DNA of 64,000 bases from Negativicutes bacterium (lineage in GTDB: Bacteria > Bacillota_C > Negativicutes > Sporomusales_B > JARLHX01): NCBI GenBank assembly GCA_031292035.1, contig JARLHX010000009.1, positions 123,913 to 187,912 on the forward strand. Direction: 5' to 3'. The notes beneath the pieces are model-generated. The model saw nothing but the letters and a program-made list of their open reading frames with translations, did not search any database and had not been told where the DNA came from. A program made the translations under genes and the position numbers. Of the stretch, positions 33,426 through 40,458 are shown piece after piece. Within the stretch, counting starts at the first letter, position 1, and every line of letters begins with the position of its first letter.

Positions 33426-35069
33426 ATGAGGAAAAAGCAGGGGTGGACATGTCGCAAACTTTCCGCCGGATTTGCCGCCGCGGCCTTGCCGGTAACGAAA
33501 GAGAGGCTGGCGGCTCTGCGGAGCCTGTTGGCTGACAGCAGCGAAATGGCAGATGAGCTGTCGCGGCTTGCCAGCGGCCTCAATAACGTGGCCGCGCCTG
33601 AAGGACAGCCTTTTTTGTTTACTGGCAGCCTGCCTGACAATGAACGATTGCTGCGTGGTACATTTCAAGATTGCGAAGACATTCGTTTTCGTGCCTTTTC
33701 AGCTGGCGGACGACAAGCGCTGCTGGTATACCTCTTTGGCATGACCGACGTGACCCTGCTGGAGAAAAATGTGCTGGAGACGCTGATGGCGCCGGACAGC
33801 AACCAGCAGTTGACCATAACGATTTCGGCATTGGTCGAACGCCTGGTTACTTCGGCGGCGATAGAAGTATGCGCCAGGACTGATCAAGCGACAACCTTCA
33901 TTATGAGTGGTAGCGCCCTGCTGCTGATTGATGGCAACGCGGAAGGGCTGATCGTCGGGGCCACCAAGCACGTCAAACGGGCGGTGGAAGAGTCTAAAGT
34001 GGAGGGTTTGGCCCGCGGCCCGCACGACGCTTTCACCGAAACGCTCAGCGACAATATTGTCCTATTGCGACGCCGTTCCCGCGACCCGCAACTGAAGGTC
34101 CGGATTGTTCAGTTGGGAATTCGCAGCAAAACCGAGCTAGCTATGGTTTATGTGGCTGATTTGGTCAAAGCGGGGCTGGTGGCTGAAGTCGAGCGGCGGC
34201 TAAGCAGAATCAAGGTGGATCAGGTCACTCTGTCGGCGACGGTGGAAGAGTGGATTATCGACCATCCCTGGTCGCCCTTTCCGCAAACAGATACCACCGA
34301 GATCCCGGAAAGCCTGATGGCGGCGCTATATGAGGGGCGCATCGGACTAATATTGGATAATACTCCTGTGGCGCTGATTGTTCCCTGCACGCTCACCACC
34401 CTGCTGCAGAATATCGAAGACTACACACTTCAGCCGGTGGTCGTCACTCTCGTCCGCCTTACCCGTTATTTTTGTGCGATCATCGGTGCCCTTCTACCGG
34501 CGGTGTATATCGCCATTGTGTCCTATCATCCCGGGATGCTACCGACTACCCTGGCGATATCGGTGGCCGAGATCCGGGCCCGCACCCCCTATCCGGCCTA
34601 CATGGAAGTGCTGATCATGGAATTTATCATCGAGGTTTTCCAGGAAGCTGTCCTTAGGCTGCCGCGAAAAATATCTGGGGCGGCTAGCATTGTCGGCGGT
34701 TTTGTCATCGGCACAACCATCGTCCAGTCGGGTTTGGTCAATGCCATGCTGGTGGTGGCCACCGCCGGCACCGCCATCGCCTCCTATACCATGCCGTCCT
34801 ACAACCTCAGCCTGGCATTGCGCTGGCTGCGGGTGCCGCTGATCTTTTTGGCATCCATCCTGGGATTTTACGGCATTATGCTGGGCTATATAGCGATCAT
34901 GATTCATATGTGCAGTCTGCGCAGTTTCGGTGAGTCCTACATGGGTGGCCTGTTCGACATTACCCTGCTGGAGGATATGCAGGATAAGCTGGTGCGGCTG
35001 CCGGCCAGATGGATGACGTCGCGGCCAAAAGAATTTGGGTCCCGGGACCGGACTAGGGCAGGTGACTAG
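33426..35069 (+). CDS. GerA-family germinant receptor, A subunit
   Basis: A 547-residue GerA/GerKA-type protein: a large hydrophilic N-terminal domain (about 1-300) with SDNIVLLRRRSRDPQLKVRIVQLGIRSKTELAMVYV and EGRIGLILDNTPVALIVP, then four or five membrane segments (from about 345) and a basic tail. It forms the germinant receptor in the inner spore membrane with the B and C subunits encoded next. The specific germinant cannot be inferred. GGGGGT lies upstream of the ATG. The stop is 1 bp before the likely start of the B subunit. Confidence 0.93.
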   Translation: MRKKQGWTCRKLSAGFAAAALPVTKERLAALRSLLADSSEMADELSRLASGLNNVAAPEGQPFLFTGSLPDNERLLRGTFQDCEDIRFRAFSAGGRQALLVYLFGMTDVTLLEKNVLETLMAPDSNQQLTITISALVERLVTSAAIEVCARTDQATTFIMSGSALLLIDGNAEGLIVGATKHVKRAVEESKVEGLARGPHDAFTETLSDNIVLLRRRSRDPQLKVRIVQLGIRSKTELAMVYVADLVKAGLVAEVERRLSRIKVDQVTLSATVEEWIIDHPWSPFPQTDTTEIPESLMAALYEGRIGLILDNTPVALIVPCTLTTLLQNIEDYTLQPVVVTLVRLTRYFCAIIGALLPAVYIAIVSYHPGMLPTTLAISVAEIRARTPYPAYMEVLIMEFIIEVFQEAVLRLPRKISGAASIVGGFVIGTTIVQSGLVNAMLVVATAGTAIASYTMPSYNLSLALRWLRVPLIFLASILGFYGIMLGYIAIMIHMCSLRSFGESYMGGLFDITLLEDMQDKLVRLPARWMTSRPKEFGSRDRTRAGD

Positions 35070-35070
35070 T

Positions 35071-36180
35071 TTGACTGAGCTGGAAGCGAAAGATCGGATG
35101 TCGCCGCTGCAACTGGCTGTCGTCGTGGCCACCGCGATGATGGCCTTCAACAGCTCGACGCTCCTGCCGCTTATTGCCGACGCGGGCACAGCGGCCTGGC
35201 TGAGCCTGCTGCTGAGCGGCTTTCTCCTCTATGGTGCGGTGCTAGTCATGGTCAAGTTGGGCGACCTTTTTTCCGGCTTGACGCTGGTGGAGTACCTGCC
35301 GCTTATCTGGGGAAGGTGGTTGGGGACAGCGATAATCCTATTGTTTTGTGTCTTGTTGTTGCTCTATGTTTCGTATATGTTGCAGGGGTTCAGCCGGTTA
35401 ATCTCTTTCTTTATGTTCGACCGGACTCCCTATGAGGTAATCGAGGCAGGTTTGCTGGTGGTCTGCGTGTACTGCGCCCTGCAAGACTGGGGGACCATCC
35501 TCAGGGTGGTGCAGGTGATATTTTTTACCGCCGGGCCGCTCGTAGTCGGCTTTGTCGGCTTGGCTACAACCAGTTTTCATCTTATTAACATCATGCCCCT
35601 CTGGCCGCAGCATATTGCCGGAGTATTTTATGGGGCTTGGCATGCATGGGGCCTGTTTGCGGGCTATGAAATTATTTTGCTGCTGCTGCCGCTGGTGTAC
35701 CGGGGCAATACCCGGATAAGCGCGGCGCTGGCTGGGGCATTTGGGTTTGTTACCTTGTTTTTTATCTTTATTGCGACTTTGGTGATCGGGACCTTTACTG
35801 CAGAGAGTGTGACCAAGATCCCCATTCCAATGTTGTCGGCCATCCGGGCCACCGACCTGCCGGGCACCTATCTGGAGCGGCTGGATCACTACTACCTGCT
35901 GGGCTGGATGCAGATTCACTTCGCCATGCTGGCTGTGATCCTCTACGTGGTGGCCCAGGTGCCGACCCGCTATTTCGGGCACATCGATCACCGCCCCTGG
36001 GTGTTGGCCCTGGTGCCGCTGTTATTTGTGGGCGCTGATGGGCTGCACAGCAGCCGGCTGTTCGAAGCGGCGGGGCAAACCCTCGCAGTGCTGGGGTGGG
36101 GGTTTTCACTGGTAATCATCCCGGTCAGCTACGGGCTGGCCAGGTGGCAGACGCGGAGAAAGGATGGCGCAAATGACTAA
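35071..36180 (+). CDS. GerA-family germinant receptor, B subunit (permease-like)
   Basis: A 369-residue integral membrane protein of the APC-related spore permease family (GerAB/GerKB) with about ten membrane segments, thought to hold the germinant-binding pocket. DRMSPLQLAVVVATAMMAF and GLTLVEYLPLIWGRWLG are typical. TTG 35071 is favoured with AGGTGA 5 nt upstream; GTG 35062 is an alternative that would overlap the A gene. It overlaps the C-subunit gene by 17 bp. Confidence 0.9.
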   Translation: MTELEAKDRMSPLQLAVVVATAMMAFNSSTLLPLIADAGTAAWLSLLLSGFLLYGAVLVMVKLGDLFSGLTLVEYLPLIWGRWLGTAIILLFCVLLLLYVSYMLQGFSRLISFFMFDRTPYEVIEAGLLVVCVYCALQDWGTILRVVQVIFFTAGPLVVGFVGLATTSFHLINIMPLWPQHIAGVFYGAWHAWGLFAGYEIILLLLPLVYRGNTRISAALAGAFGFVTLFFIFIATLVIGTFTAESVTKIPIPMLSAIRATDLPGTYLERLDHYYLLGWMQIHFAMLAVILYVVAQVPTRYFGHIDHRPWVLALVPLLFVGADGLHSSRLFEAAGQTLAVLGWGFSLVIIPVSYGLARWQTRRKDGAND

Positions 36181-37390
36181 CTGGATGGGTGGGGGCACAG
36201 TTCGTCTGCTGGGCGGCTATCTGCTGCTCATCGCCCTAACGATGCTCTTGGCGGGCTGCTGGGACCGGGCGGAAATCCAGGAACGAAATTTTGTAATGGC
36301 GGTGGCCATTGACGTAGCTGAGGCACCAGGCAGCCAGGGGAAGCCTGGAACCCGCCTGGAGTCTTTCGACGAGGGCGGCAAAAACCTGCCGCGCTACCGG
36401 CTCAGCCTGCAAATCCTGCGGCTGGCGGAAAGCAAGGGCGGGGAAAAAGCCGGCGAAAGCAAGACCTATGTGATTTCCGATACCGGCGGATCGTTCTTCG
36501 CGATGGTGAGAGACATGCTGGGTCAGAGCAGCAAAACACTGTGGTTTGAAAATATGCAGGCCATCATTATCAGCGAAGCGGCAGTGCGGCAGGCCGGGAT
36601 GGACCGCTTGGTGGATTTTTGGCGACGGGATGCCGAAATGCGCTGGCGGGCCAGTGTTTTCATCACCTCCGGCGAGGCCCGCTCCATCCTCGAATACATA
36701 CCGCCTAGCGGCCAGCCTGGCGGCCAGTACATCAGCAATGTCGCCCGTCGACAAATCAAAGATCCGGAGCTGGCTACAGCCCGCACCGATTTGCTGTATC
36801 TCATGCAGGCCCTTGATGCCGCACAGGACTTTGCTCTTCCCCGACTAGAACTGGAAGGGCCGGTCCTCAAGATAAAAGGAGCCGGTATCTTCAAGCGCGG
36901 CCAATTTATCACCTATTTAGACGAATACGCGGTCAAGGGTGGCCGAATGATCCGCGGGACGGAAAAGGCGGGGGTGATCACCGCCGAATGTCCGGTCCAT
37001 CCCGGAAATTATCTTGTGTTTGAACTTTTTCGTCATGACACTCGCCTTAAACCGCATGTGGAAGGCGATAAAATTTATTTTACCTTGGATATCGCCATGA
37101 GGGGCAATCTCGGCGAAGTATCCTGCCAGGCCGAACACGACACCAAGAGCAGCGAATATCTACGGGCCGCCCAGGCGCTGTTCGCCGAGGAGGTCAAGCG
37201 CAATGTTTTATATACTTATCAACTACAGCAAAAAAATGGGGTGGACGTCGTCGGCCTGGGGGGATGCCTCAGGGCCTATGAACCGGCGACCTGGGCCCGG
37301 GTCAAAGACCACTGGGACGACGTTTGCCGGACGGTGCCGCTGGAAGTGTCGGTCAATGTGTCCGTTGTCAATGTTGGCGAGCATCAATAG
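36164..37390 (+). CDS. GerA-family germinant receptor, C subunit (lipoprotein)
   Basis: A 408-residue lipoprotein with the family hallmark LLAGCWDRAEIQERNFV at the lipobox. The remainder follows the three-domain GerAC/GerKC plan (YRLSLQILRLAE, GRMIRGTEKAGVIT, and a C-terminal alpha/beta domain). It completes the A-B-C receptor operon. Starts at 36164 and 36173 both have usable SD sites. No terminator is evident after it; a minus-strand gene lies 2 bp beyond its stop. Confidence 0.92.
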   Translation: MAQMTNWMGGGTVRLLGGYLLLIALTMLLAGCWDRAEIQERNFVMAVAIDVAEAPGSQGKPGTRLESFDEGGKNLPRYRLSLQILRLAESKGGEKAGESKTYVISDTGGSFFAMVRDMLGQSSKTLWFENMQAIIISEAAVRQAGMDRLVDFWRRDAEMRWRASVFITSGEARSILEYIPPSGQPGGQYISNVARRQIKDPELATARTDLLYLMQALDAAQDFALPRLELEGPVLKIKGAGIFKRGQFITYLDEYAVKGGRMIRGTEKAGVITAECPVHPGNYLVFELFRHDTRLKPHVEGDKIYFTLDIAMRGNLGEVSCQAEHDTKSSEYLRAAQALFAEEVKRNVLYTYQLQQKNGVDVVGLGGCLRAYEPATWARVKDHWDDVCRTVPLEVSVNVSVVNVGEHQ

Positions 37391-37392
37391 GG

Positions 37393-37620
37393 CTAAGAAA
37401 GAATGATATGTGCCAGCCAGAAGGCCAGAGACAGGCAGGCATAACCTGCGGCCACCCTGCGGGCTAGCTTAGCCTCCCGCCGCCGGTCGTCGTGCTTTTC
37501 CAGGACGACGGCCAGCCGCCAGGCTGTCAGGACGGTGGCCCACAGGACAACATGCAGTTCGTCATTGGTGACATGAACCAGCAGAAAAGTCACCCTCTGC
37601 CAGAGTTCGGACAGGCCCAT
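37393..37620 (-). CDS. Small membrane protein, unknown
   Basis: A 75-residue protein with two hydrophobic segments (FLLVHVTNDELHVVLWATVLTAWRLAVVL and AAGYACLSLAFWLAHIIL) around a charged, basic loop (EKHDDRRREAKLARR). I do not recognise it. AAGGAG (on the minus strand, opposite 37628-37633) is 7 nt before the ATG at 37620, which argues that it is real. It is convergent with the germination operon and lies next to the yabP promoter. Confidence 0.5.
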   Translation of the reverse strand: MGLSELWQRVTFLLVHVTNDELHVVLWATVLTAWRLAVVLEKHDDRRREAKLARRVAAGYACLSLAFWLAHIILS

Positions 37621-37699
37621 CGGCAGACTCCTTTTGTCGGTATTCCTATTATTATGAGCGCAGGCGGCAAACTCATGCAACGCGGCGGTTCCAGGGGTG

Positions 37700-37728
37700 T
37701 ACTATTTTGCGCGTGCTTGGCATATACA
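37700..37728 (+). promoter_or_regulatory. Sigma-E-type promoter of yabP
   Basis: TACTATT (37700-37706) fits the sigma-E -35 KmATATT at 6 of 7 positions, and CATATACA (37721-37728) resembles CATACAnT, with a 14-bp spacer. yabP is a sigma-E gene in Bacillus. Confidence 0.5.
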
Positions 37729-37759
37729 TCAGTAAAGTGCAAGCAAGGGAGGAGATCGT

Positions 37760-38041
37760 ATGCCGCTGGACGATAAAACGCCGAAATGGCGTCATCAGTT
37801 GACCCTTGTCGACCGCGAAGAGCTGACGGTGGAGGGTGTGGCCAATTTGGGCAGTTTCGATGAGCGGGAAATTGTGATGGAAACCGAAGGGGGACTGTTG
37901 ACTGTCAGGGGTGAGGGTCTGAATATCAAGCAATTGAACTTGGAAAAAGGCAATATCAGCATTGACGGTACAGTGAAGACCCTGGTCTACGAAGACGAAA
38001 CAAAGCAAAAAAGAGGCCTGCTGGAAAGGCTGCTAAAATAG
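37760..38041 (+). CDS. yabP: Sporulation protein YabP
   Basis: A 93-residue YabP/YqfC-family protein (HQLTLVDREELTVEGVANLGSFDEREIVMETEGGLLTVRGEGLNIKQLNLEKGNISIDGTV). In Bacillus, YabP and YabQ are needed for cortex formation in the mother cell. GGGAGGAG precedes the ATG. Bacillus has yabP directly followed by yabQ; here a lytic transglycosylase gene lies between them. Confidence 0.92.
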   Translation: MPLDDKTPKWRHQLTLVDREELTVEGVANLGSFDEREIVMETEGGLLTVRGEGLNIKQLNLEKGNISIDGTVKTLVYEDETKQKRGLLERLLK

Positions 38042-38053
38042 GGGAGTGCTGGC

Positions 38054-38785
38054 TTGCAGCGTAGGTGGCTGGTCATCTGGTATGTGCTCTTGGCACTCTT
38101 ATTTGGCGAAGCGGCGGTTTACGGTGTTGTCGATTATGCCGCCAATTACTGTCGACAGGAGGTGCGGCGGCAGTTCAACGCCGCTGCGGCTGAATGGCAG
38201 CAGGTAGACAAGGTGCCTTATGCCGCCATGATCAATCGCTACGGCCGCGGCGCAGGGGTCAGCGCCCGGCTGGTGGCCAGTGTCATCCAGGCGGAAAGCT
38301 CGTTTCGGCCGCGCGCAGTCTCCCGCACGGGGGCGATGGGGTTGATGCAAGTCATGCCAGGCACTTGGCGGCAAATCGCTGACGAGCTGCAGCTCTGTGG
38401 CGGCCGGCACGACGGTGACTGTACCCCTGAATGCTATTTTGACCCTGAGCTCAATATTCGTGTCGGGACAGCTTATCTCGGCAAACTGACGCAAACGTTC
38501 GGCGGCGATCTGACTCTGGCGCTGGCCGCGTACAACGCGGGGCCGGGGGCAGTGAAGCGCTATGGCGACATACCCCCATTTCGCGAAACCGAAGACTATG
38601 TCGACGCGGTGAGGGCCAATTGGTACGCCTTGGGATCGCAATCCGAGCCGCCTTTCTCCCAGGCCGCCAGGCGGTGGCAAGAGGTGAGGCGGGTGATTGG
38701 CTGGATCATGGTTGGCACAGGCGGGTTGGCGCTATGGACAGTGGGAAAACTGAAGTTGCGCCGACGGTCCTGGCGCTGGCACTGA
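38054..38785 (+). CDS. Membrane-anchored lytic transglycosylase (SLT domain)
   Basis: A 243-residue protein with an N-terminal membrane segment (about 6-28), an SLT-type lysozyme-like domain (about 55-200) and a second hydrophobic stretch near the C terminus. The catalytic Glu lies in QAESSFRPRAVS, with GAMGLMQVMPGTW and AYNAGPGAVKRYG following, which is the signature of goose-lysozyme-type lytic transglycosylases that cut peptidoglycan with anhydro-muramic ends. TTG start with GGGGAG 7 nt upstream. Its place in the yabPQ operon suggests a role in spore wall remodelling. Confidence 0.88.
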   Translation: MQRRWLVIWYVLLALLFGEAAVYGVVDYAANYCRQEVRRQFNAAAAEWQQVDKVPYAAMINRYGRGAGVSARLVASVIQAESSFRPRAVSRTGAMGLMQVMPGTWRQIADELQLCGGRHDGDCTPECYFDPELNIRVGTAYLGKLTQTFGGDLTLALAAYNAGPGAVKRYGDIPPFRETEDYVDAVRANWYALGSQSEPPFSQAARRWQEVRRVIGWIMVGTGGLALWTVGKLKLRRRSWRWH

Positions 38786-38807
38786 AAGTGGACAAAGGGG
38801 TGAGGCG

Positions 38808-39269
38808 ATGAATTTCGCCGGACAGTTGGAGACCTTTCTCATCACCATCATCACAGGCATGGTGCTCGGGATGATGTTCGATTTTTATCGCATCATGCGG
38901 GGCGTCTTCCGCCCCCGCTGGTTGGTCACGTCGGTGACCGACCTATTGTATTGGCTGCTGGCGACCGCTGTCGTCTTTGTCGCCCTGCTTCTCGGCAACT
39001 GGGGCGAGATTCGTCTTTATGTTTTTTTTGGCCTTTTTGCTGGCATCCTCTGCTACTTCCGCCTGCTGAGCCGGTCGGTTATTCGCCTGCAGATCGGGGT
39101 CATCCGGCTGGCAGTGAAAACCGTGCGCACTGCGGTCAGCATTCTCGATCACGTTTTGTTTAGACCGGTCGGGTTTATGTTGCGGCTGGTCGTAAAGCCG
39201 CTTGCTTTGGTTCGGCAGCGGTTTTTTGTCGAACAGGCGCCGGCTGAAAAAAATATTCCTCCTGAGTAG
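38808..39269 (+). CDS. yabQ: Sporulation protein YabQ
   Basis: A 153-residue membrane protein with about four hydrophobic segments; ETFLITIITGMVLGMMFDFYRIMRGVFRPRW is the YabQ signature. Bacillus YabQ is a mother-cell membrane protein needed for cortex assembly. GGGGTGAGG precedes the ATG. It is probably part of the sigma-E operon that begins at yabP. Confidence 0.9.
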   Translation: MNFAGQLETFLITIITGMVLGMMFDFYRIMRGVFRPRWLVTSVTDLLYWLLATAVVFVALLLGNWGEIRLYVFFGLFAGILCYFRLLSRSVIRLQIGVIRLAVKTVRTAVSILDHVLFRPVGFMLRLVVKPLALVRQRFFVEQAPAEKNIPPE

Positions 39270-39345
39270 GAATGGCTGACAAAAAGGAGGAATGCTTGCA
39301 GATCAGGCGAATAATTAAAGATAGTATCGTGCTGGTGGTGAAATT

Positions 39346-39633
39346 ATGCAGCCTCGCCGTAAGTACCGCATCAAATGGTTTCGCCTGGCGATCCTGCTGA
39401 CGGTCGGTTACAGTCTCTATATTCTGGCCGGCCAACAAATGGAACTCAACGCGGTAAATCGCGAGACCGAAGCGACCCGGGAGCGCGTGGAGCAACTAAG
39501 ACAGCTCAACAAGTCCTATGGTGAGGAAAAAACGCGGCTGTCCACACCGGCGCATGTGGAAAAACTGGCTAGGGACGAGCTTGGGCTGGTGAAGCCTGGT
39601 GAAGTGCCCTACGTTCCGGCAGAAAAAAAATAA
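39346..39633 (+). CDS. divIC: Septum formation initiator DivIC/FtsB
   Basis: A 95-residue bitopic protein: basic cytoplasmic start, one membrane segment (about 12-28), then a coiled coil (NRETEATRERVEQLRQLNKSYGEEKTRL) and the short VEKLARDELGLVKPGE motif that closes the DivIC/FtsB family. It acts with FtsL and DivIB in the divisome. Position after yabQ is the same as in Bacillus. Confidence 0.93.
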   Translation: MQPRRKYRIKWFRLAILLTVGYSLYILAGQQMELNAVNRETEATRERVEQLRQLNKSYGEEKTRLSTPAHVEKLARDELGLVKPGEVPYVPAEKK

Positions 39634-39648
39634 CCCGGGCCGGCTTTC

Positions 39649-39678
39649 TTGACACCTTTTCAGCGCCAAGAGTATAAT
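39649..39678 (+). promoter_or_regulatory. Sigma-A promoter of the S1-domain gene
   Basis: TTGACA (39649-39654) and TATAAT (39673-39678) are both consensus, with an 18-bp spacer, 31 bp before the gene. Confidence 0.85.
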
Positions 39679-39709
39679 ATGGTTGCAAAACATAGTTTAA
39701 GGAGGAAAT

Positions 39710-40144
39710 TTGATTAGTATGTCCATTCAAGTTGGCAGTGTGGTCGAAGGAGTTGTGACAGGCATCACCAACTTCGGTGCCTTTGTTGAACTGCCGGAAG
39801 GAAAAGTAGGTCTTATCCATATTTCCGAGGTTGCCGATGTTTATGTGCGCGACGTGAAAGACTTCCTGAAAGAACAAGACAAAGTAAAAGTGAAGGTTCT
39901 GTCTGTTGACGAGCGCGGCAAAATCGGCCTGTCGATCAAACAACTCCAAGAACCCAGCGCCGCTCCCAAGAGACCGCCAATGCAGCATCATGACGGGCGC
40001 CGTCCCGGGCGGTTCACGCCATCGCCAACCTTCGAGGACAAGCTGAACAAATTTCTCAAAGACAGTGACGAGCGCCAAACCGATCTCAAGCGCAATACCG
40101 AGTCCAAGCGCGGTGGCCGCGGCGCCGCCCGCAGGGCCGAATAA
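39710..40144 (+). CDS. S1-domain RNA-binding protein (YabR)
   Basis: A 144-residue protein with one S1 domain (IQVGSVVEGVVTGITNFGAFVELPEGKVGLIHISEVADVYVRDVKDFLKEQDKVKVKVLSVDERGKIGLSIKQ) and a basic, low-complexity tail ending KRGGRGAARRAE. S1 domains bind RNA; the exact role of YabR is not known. AAGGAGG lies 4 nt before TTG 39710 and 13 nt before ATG 39719, so the start is uncertain. Same place as Bacillus yabR, before spoIIE. Confidence 0.9.
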   Translation: MISMSIQVGSVVEGVVTGITNFGAFVELPEGKVGLIHISEVADVYVRDVKDFLKEQDKVKVKVLSVDERGKIGLSIKQLQEPSAAPKRPPMQHHDGRRPGRFTPSPTFEDKLNKFLKDSDERQTDLKRNTESKRGGRGAARRAE

Positions 40145-40157
40145 TATACGGATAAAT

Positions 40158-40193
40158 GAGGAGCATCTTTTGGATGCTCCTCTATTTATTTTT
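40158..40193 (+). terminator. Intrinsic terminator after the S1-domain gene
   Basis: GAGGAGCATC pairs with GATGCTCCTC, then an A/T-rich tract with runs of T. Confidence 0.88.
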
Positions 40194-40394
40194 AAAATAT
40201 AACCTTCAAAATCAGACAGAATGCCCAGGCCTTTCGCCTTTGTCGGAAACCAAGACTTTTCTCCTGCGACTGCAGTCTGTGACAAGATATGCGCGGCAAC
40301 TTGCTCGAACTGACGCCTATGGACGTCGACAATAAGTAGTATTTGCGGTATTCAGAAGGTGGTGTCGGATTTTTTTGCGCTACACCGACCTGAT

Positions 40395-40427
40395 TAGACA
40401 GTATACATTTTATTTTTTATGTAAAAT
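40395..40427 (+). promoter_or_regulatory. Candidate Spo0A-type promoter of spoIIE
   Basis: TAGACA (40395-40400) and TAAAAT (40422-40427) are separated by 21 bp, the unusual spacing known for Spo0A-activated sigma-A promoters such as Bacillus spoIIE and spoIIG. The gap upstream has Spo0A-box-like TTTGTCGGAA (40239-40248), GTCGACAAT (40325-40333, reverse) and TGTCGGA (40363-40369). An alternative -10 is TATAGT at 40433. Confidence 0.4.
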
Positions 40428-40458
40428 AGTACTATAGTCTAGCCGCGAGGTGAAAAAA

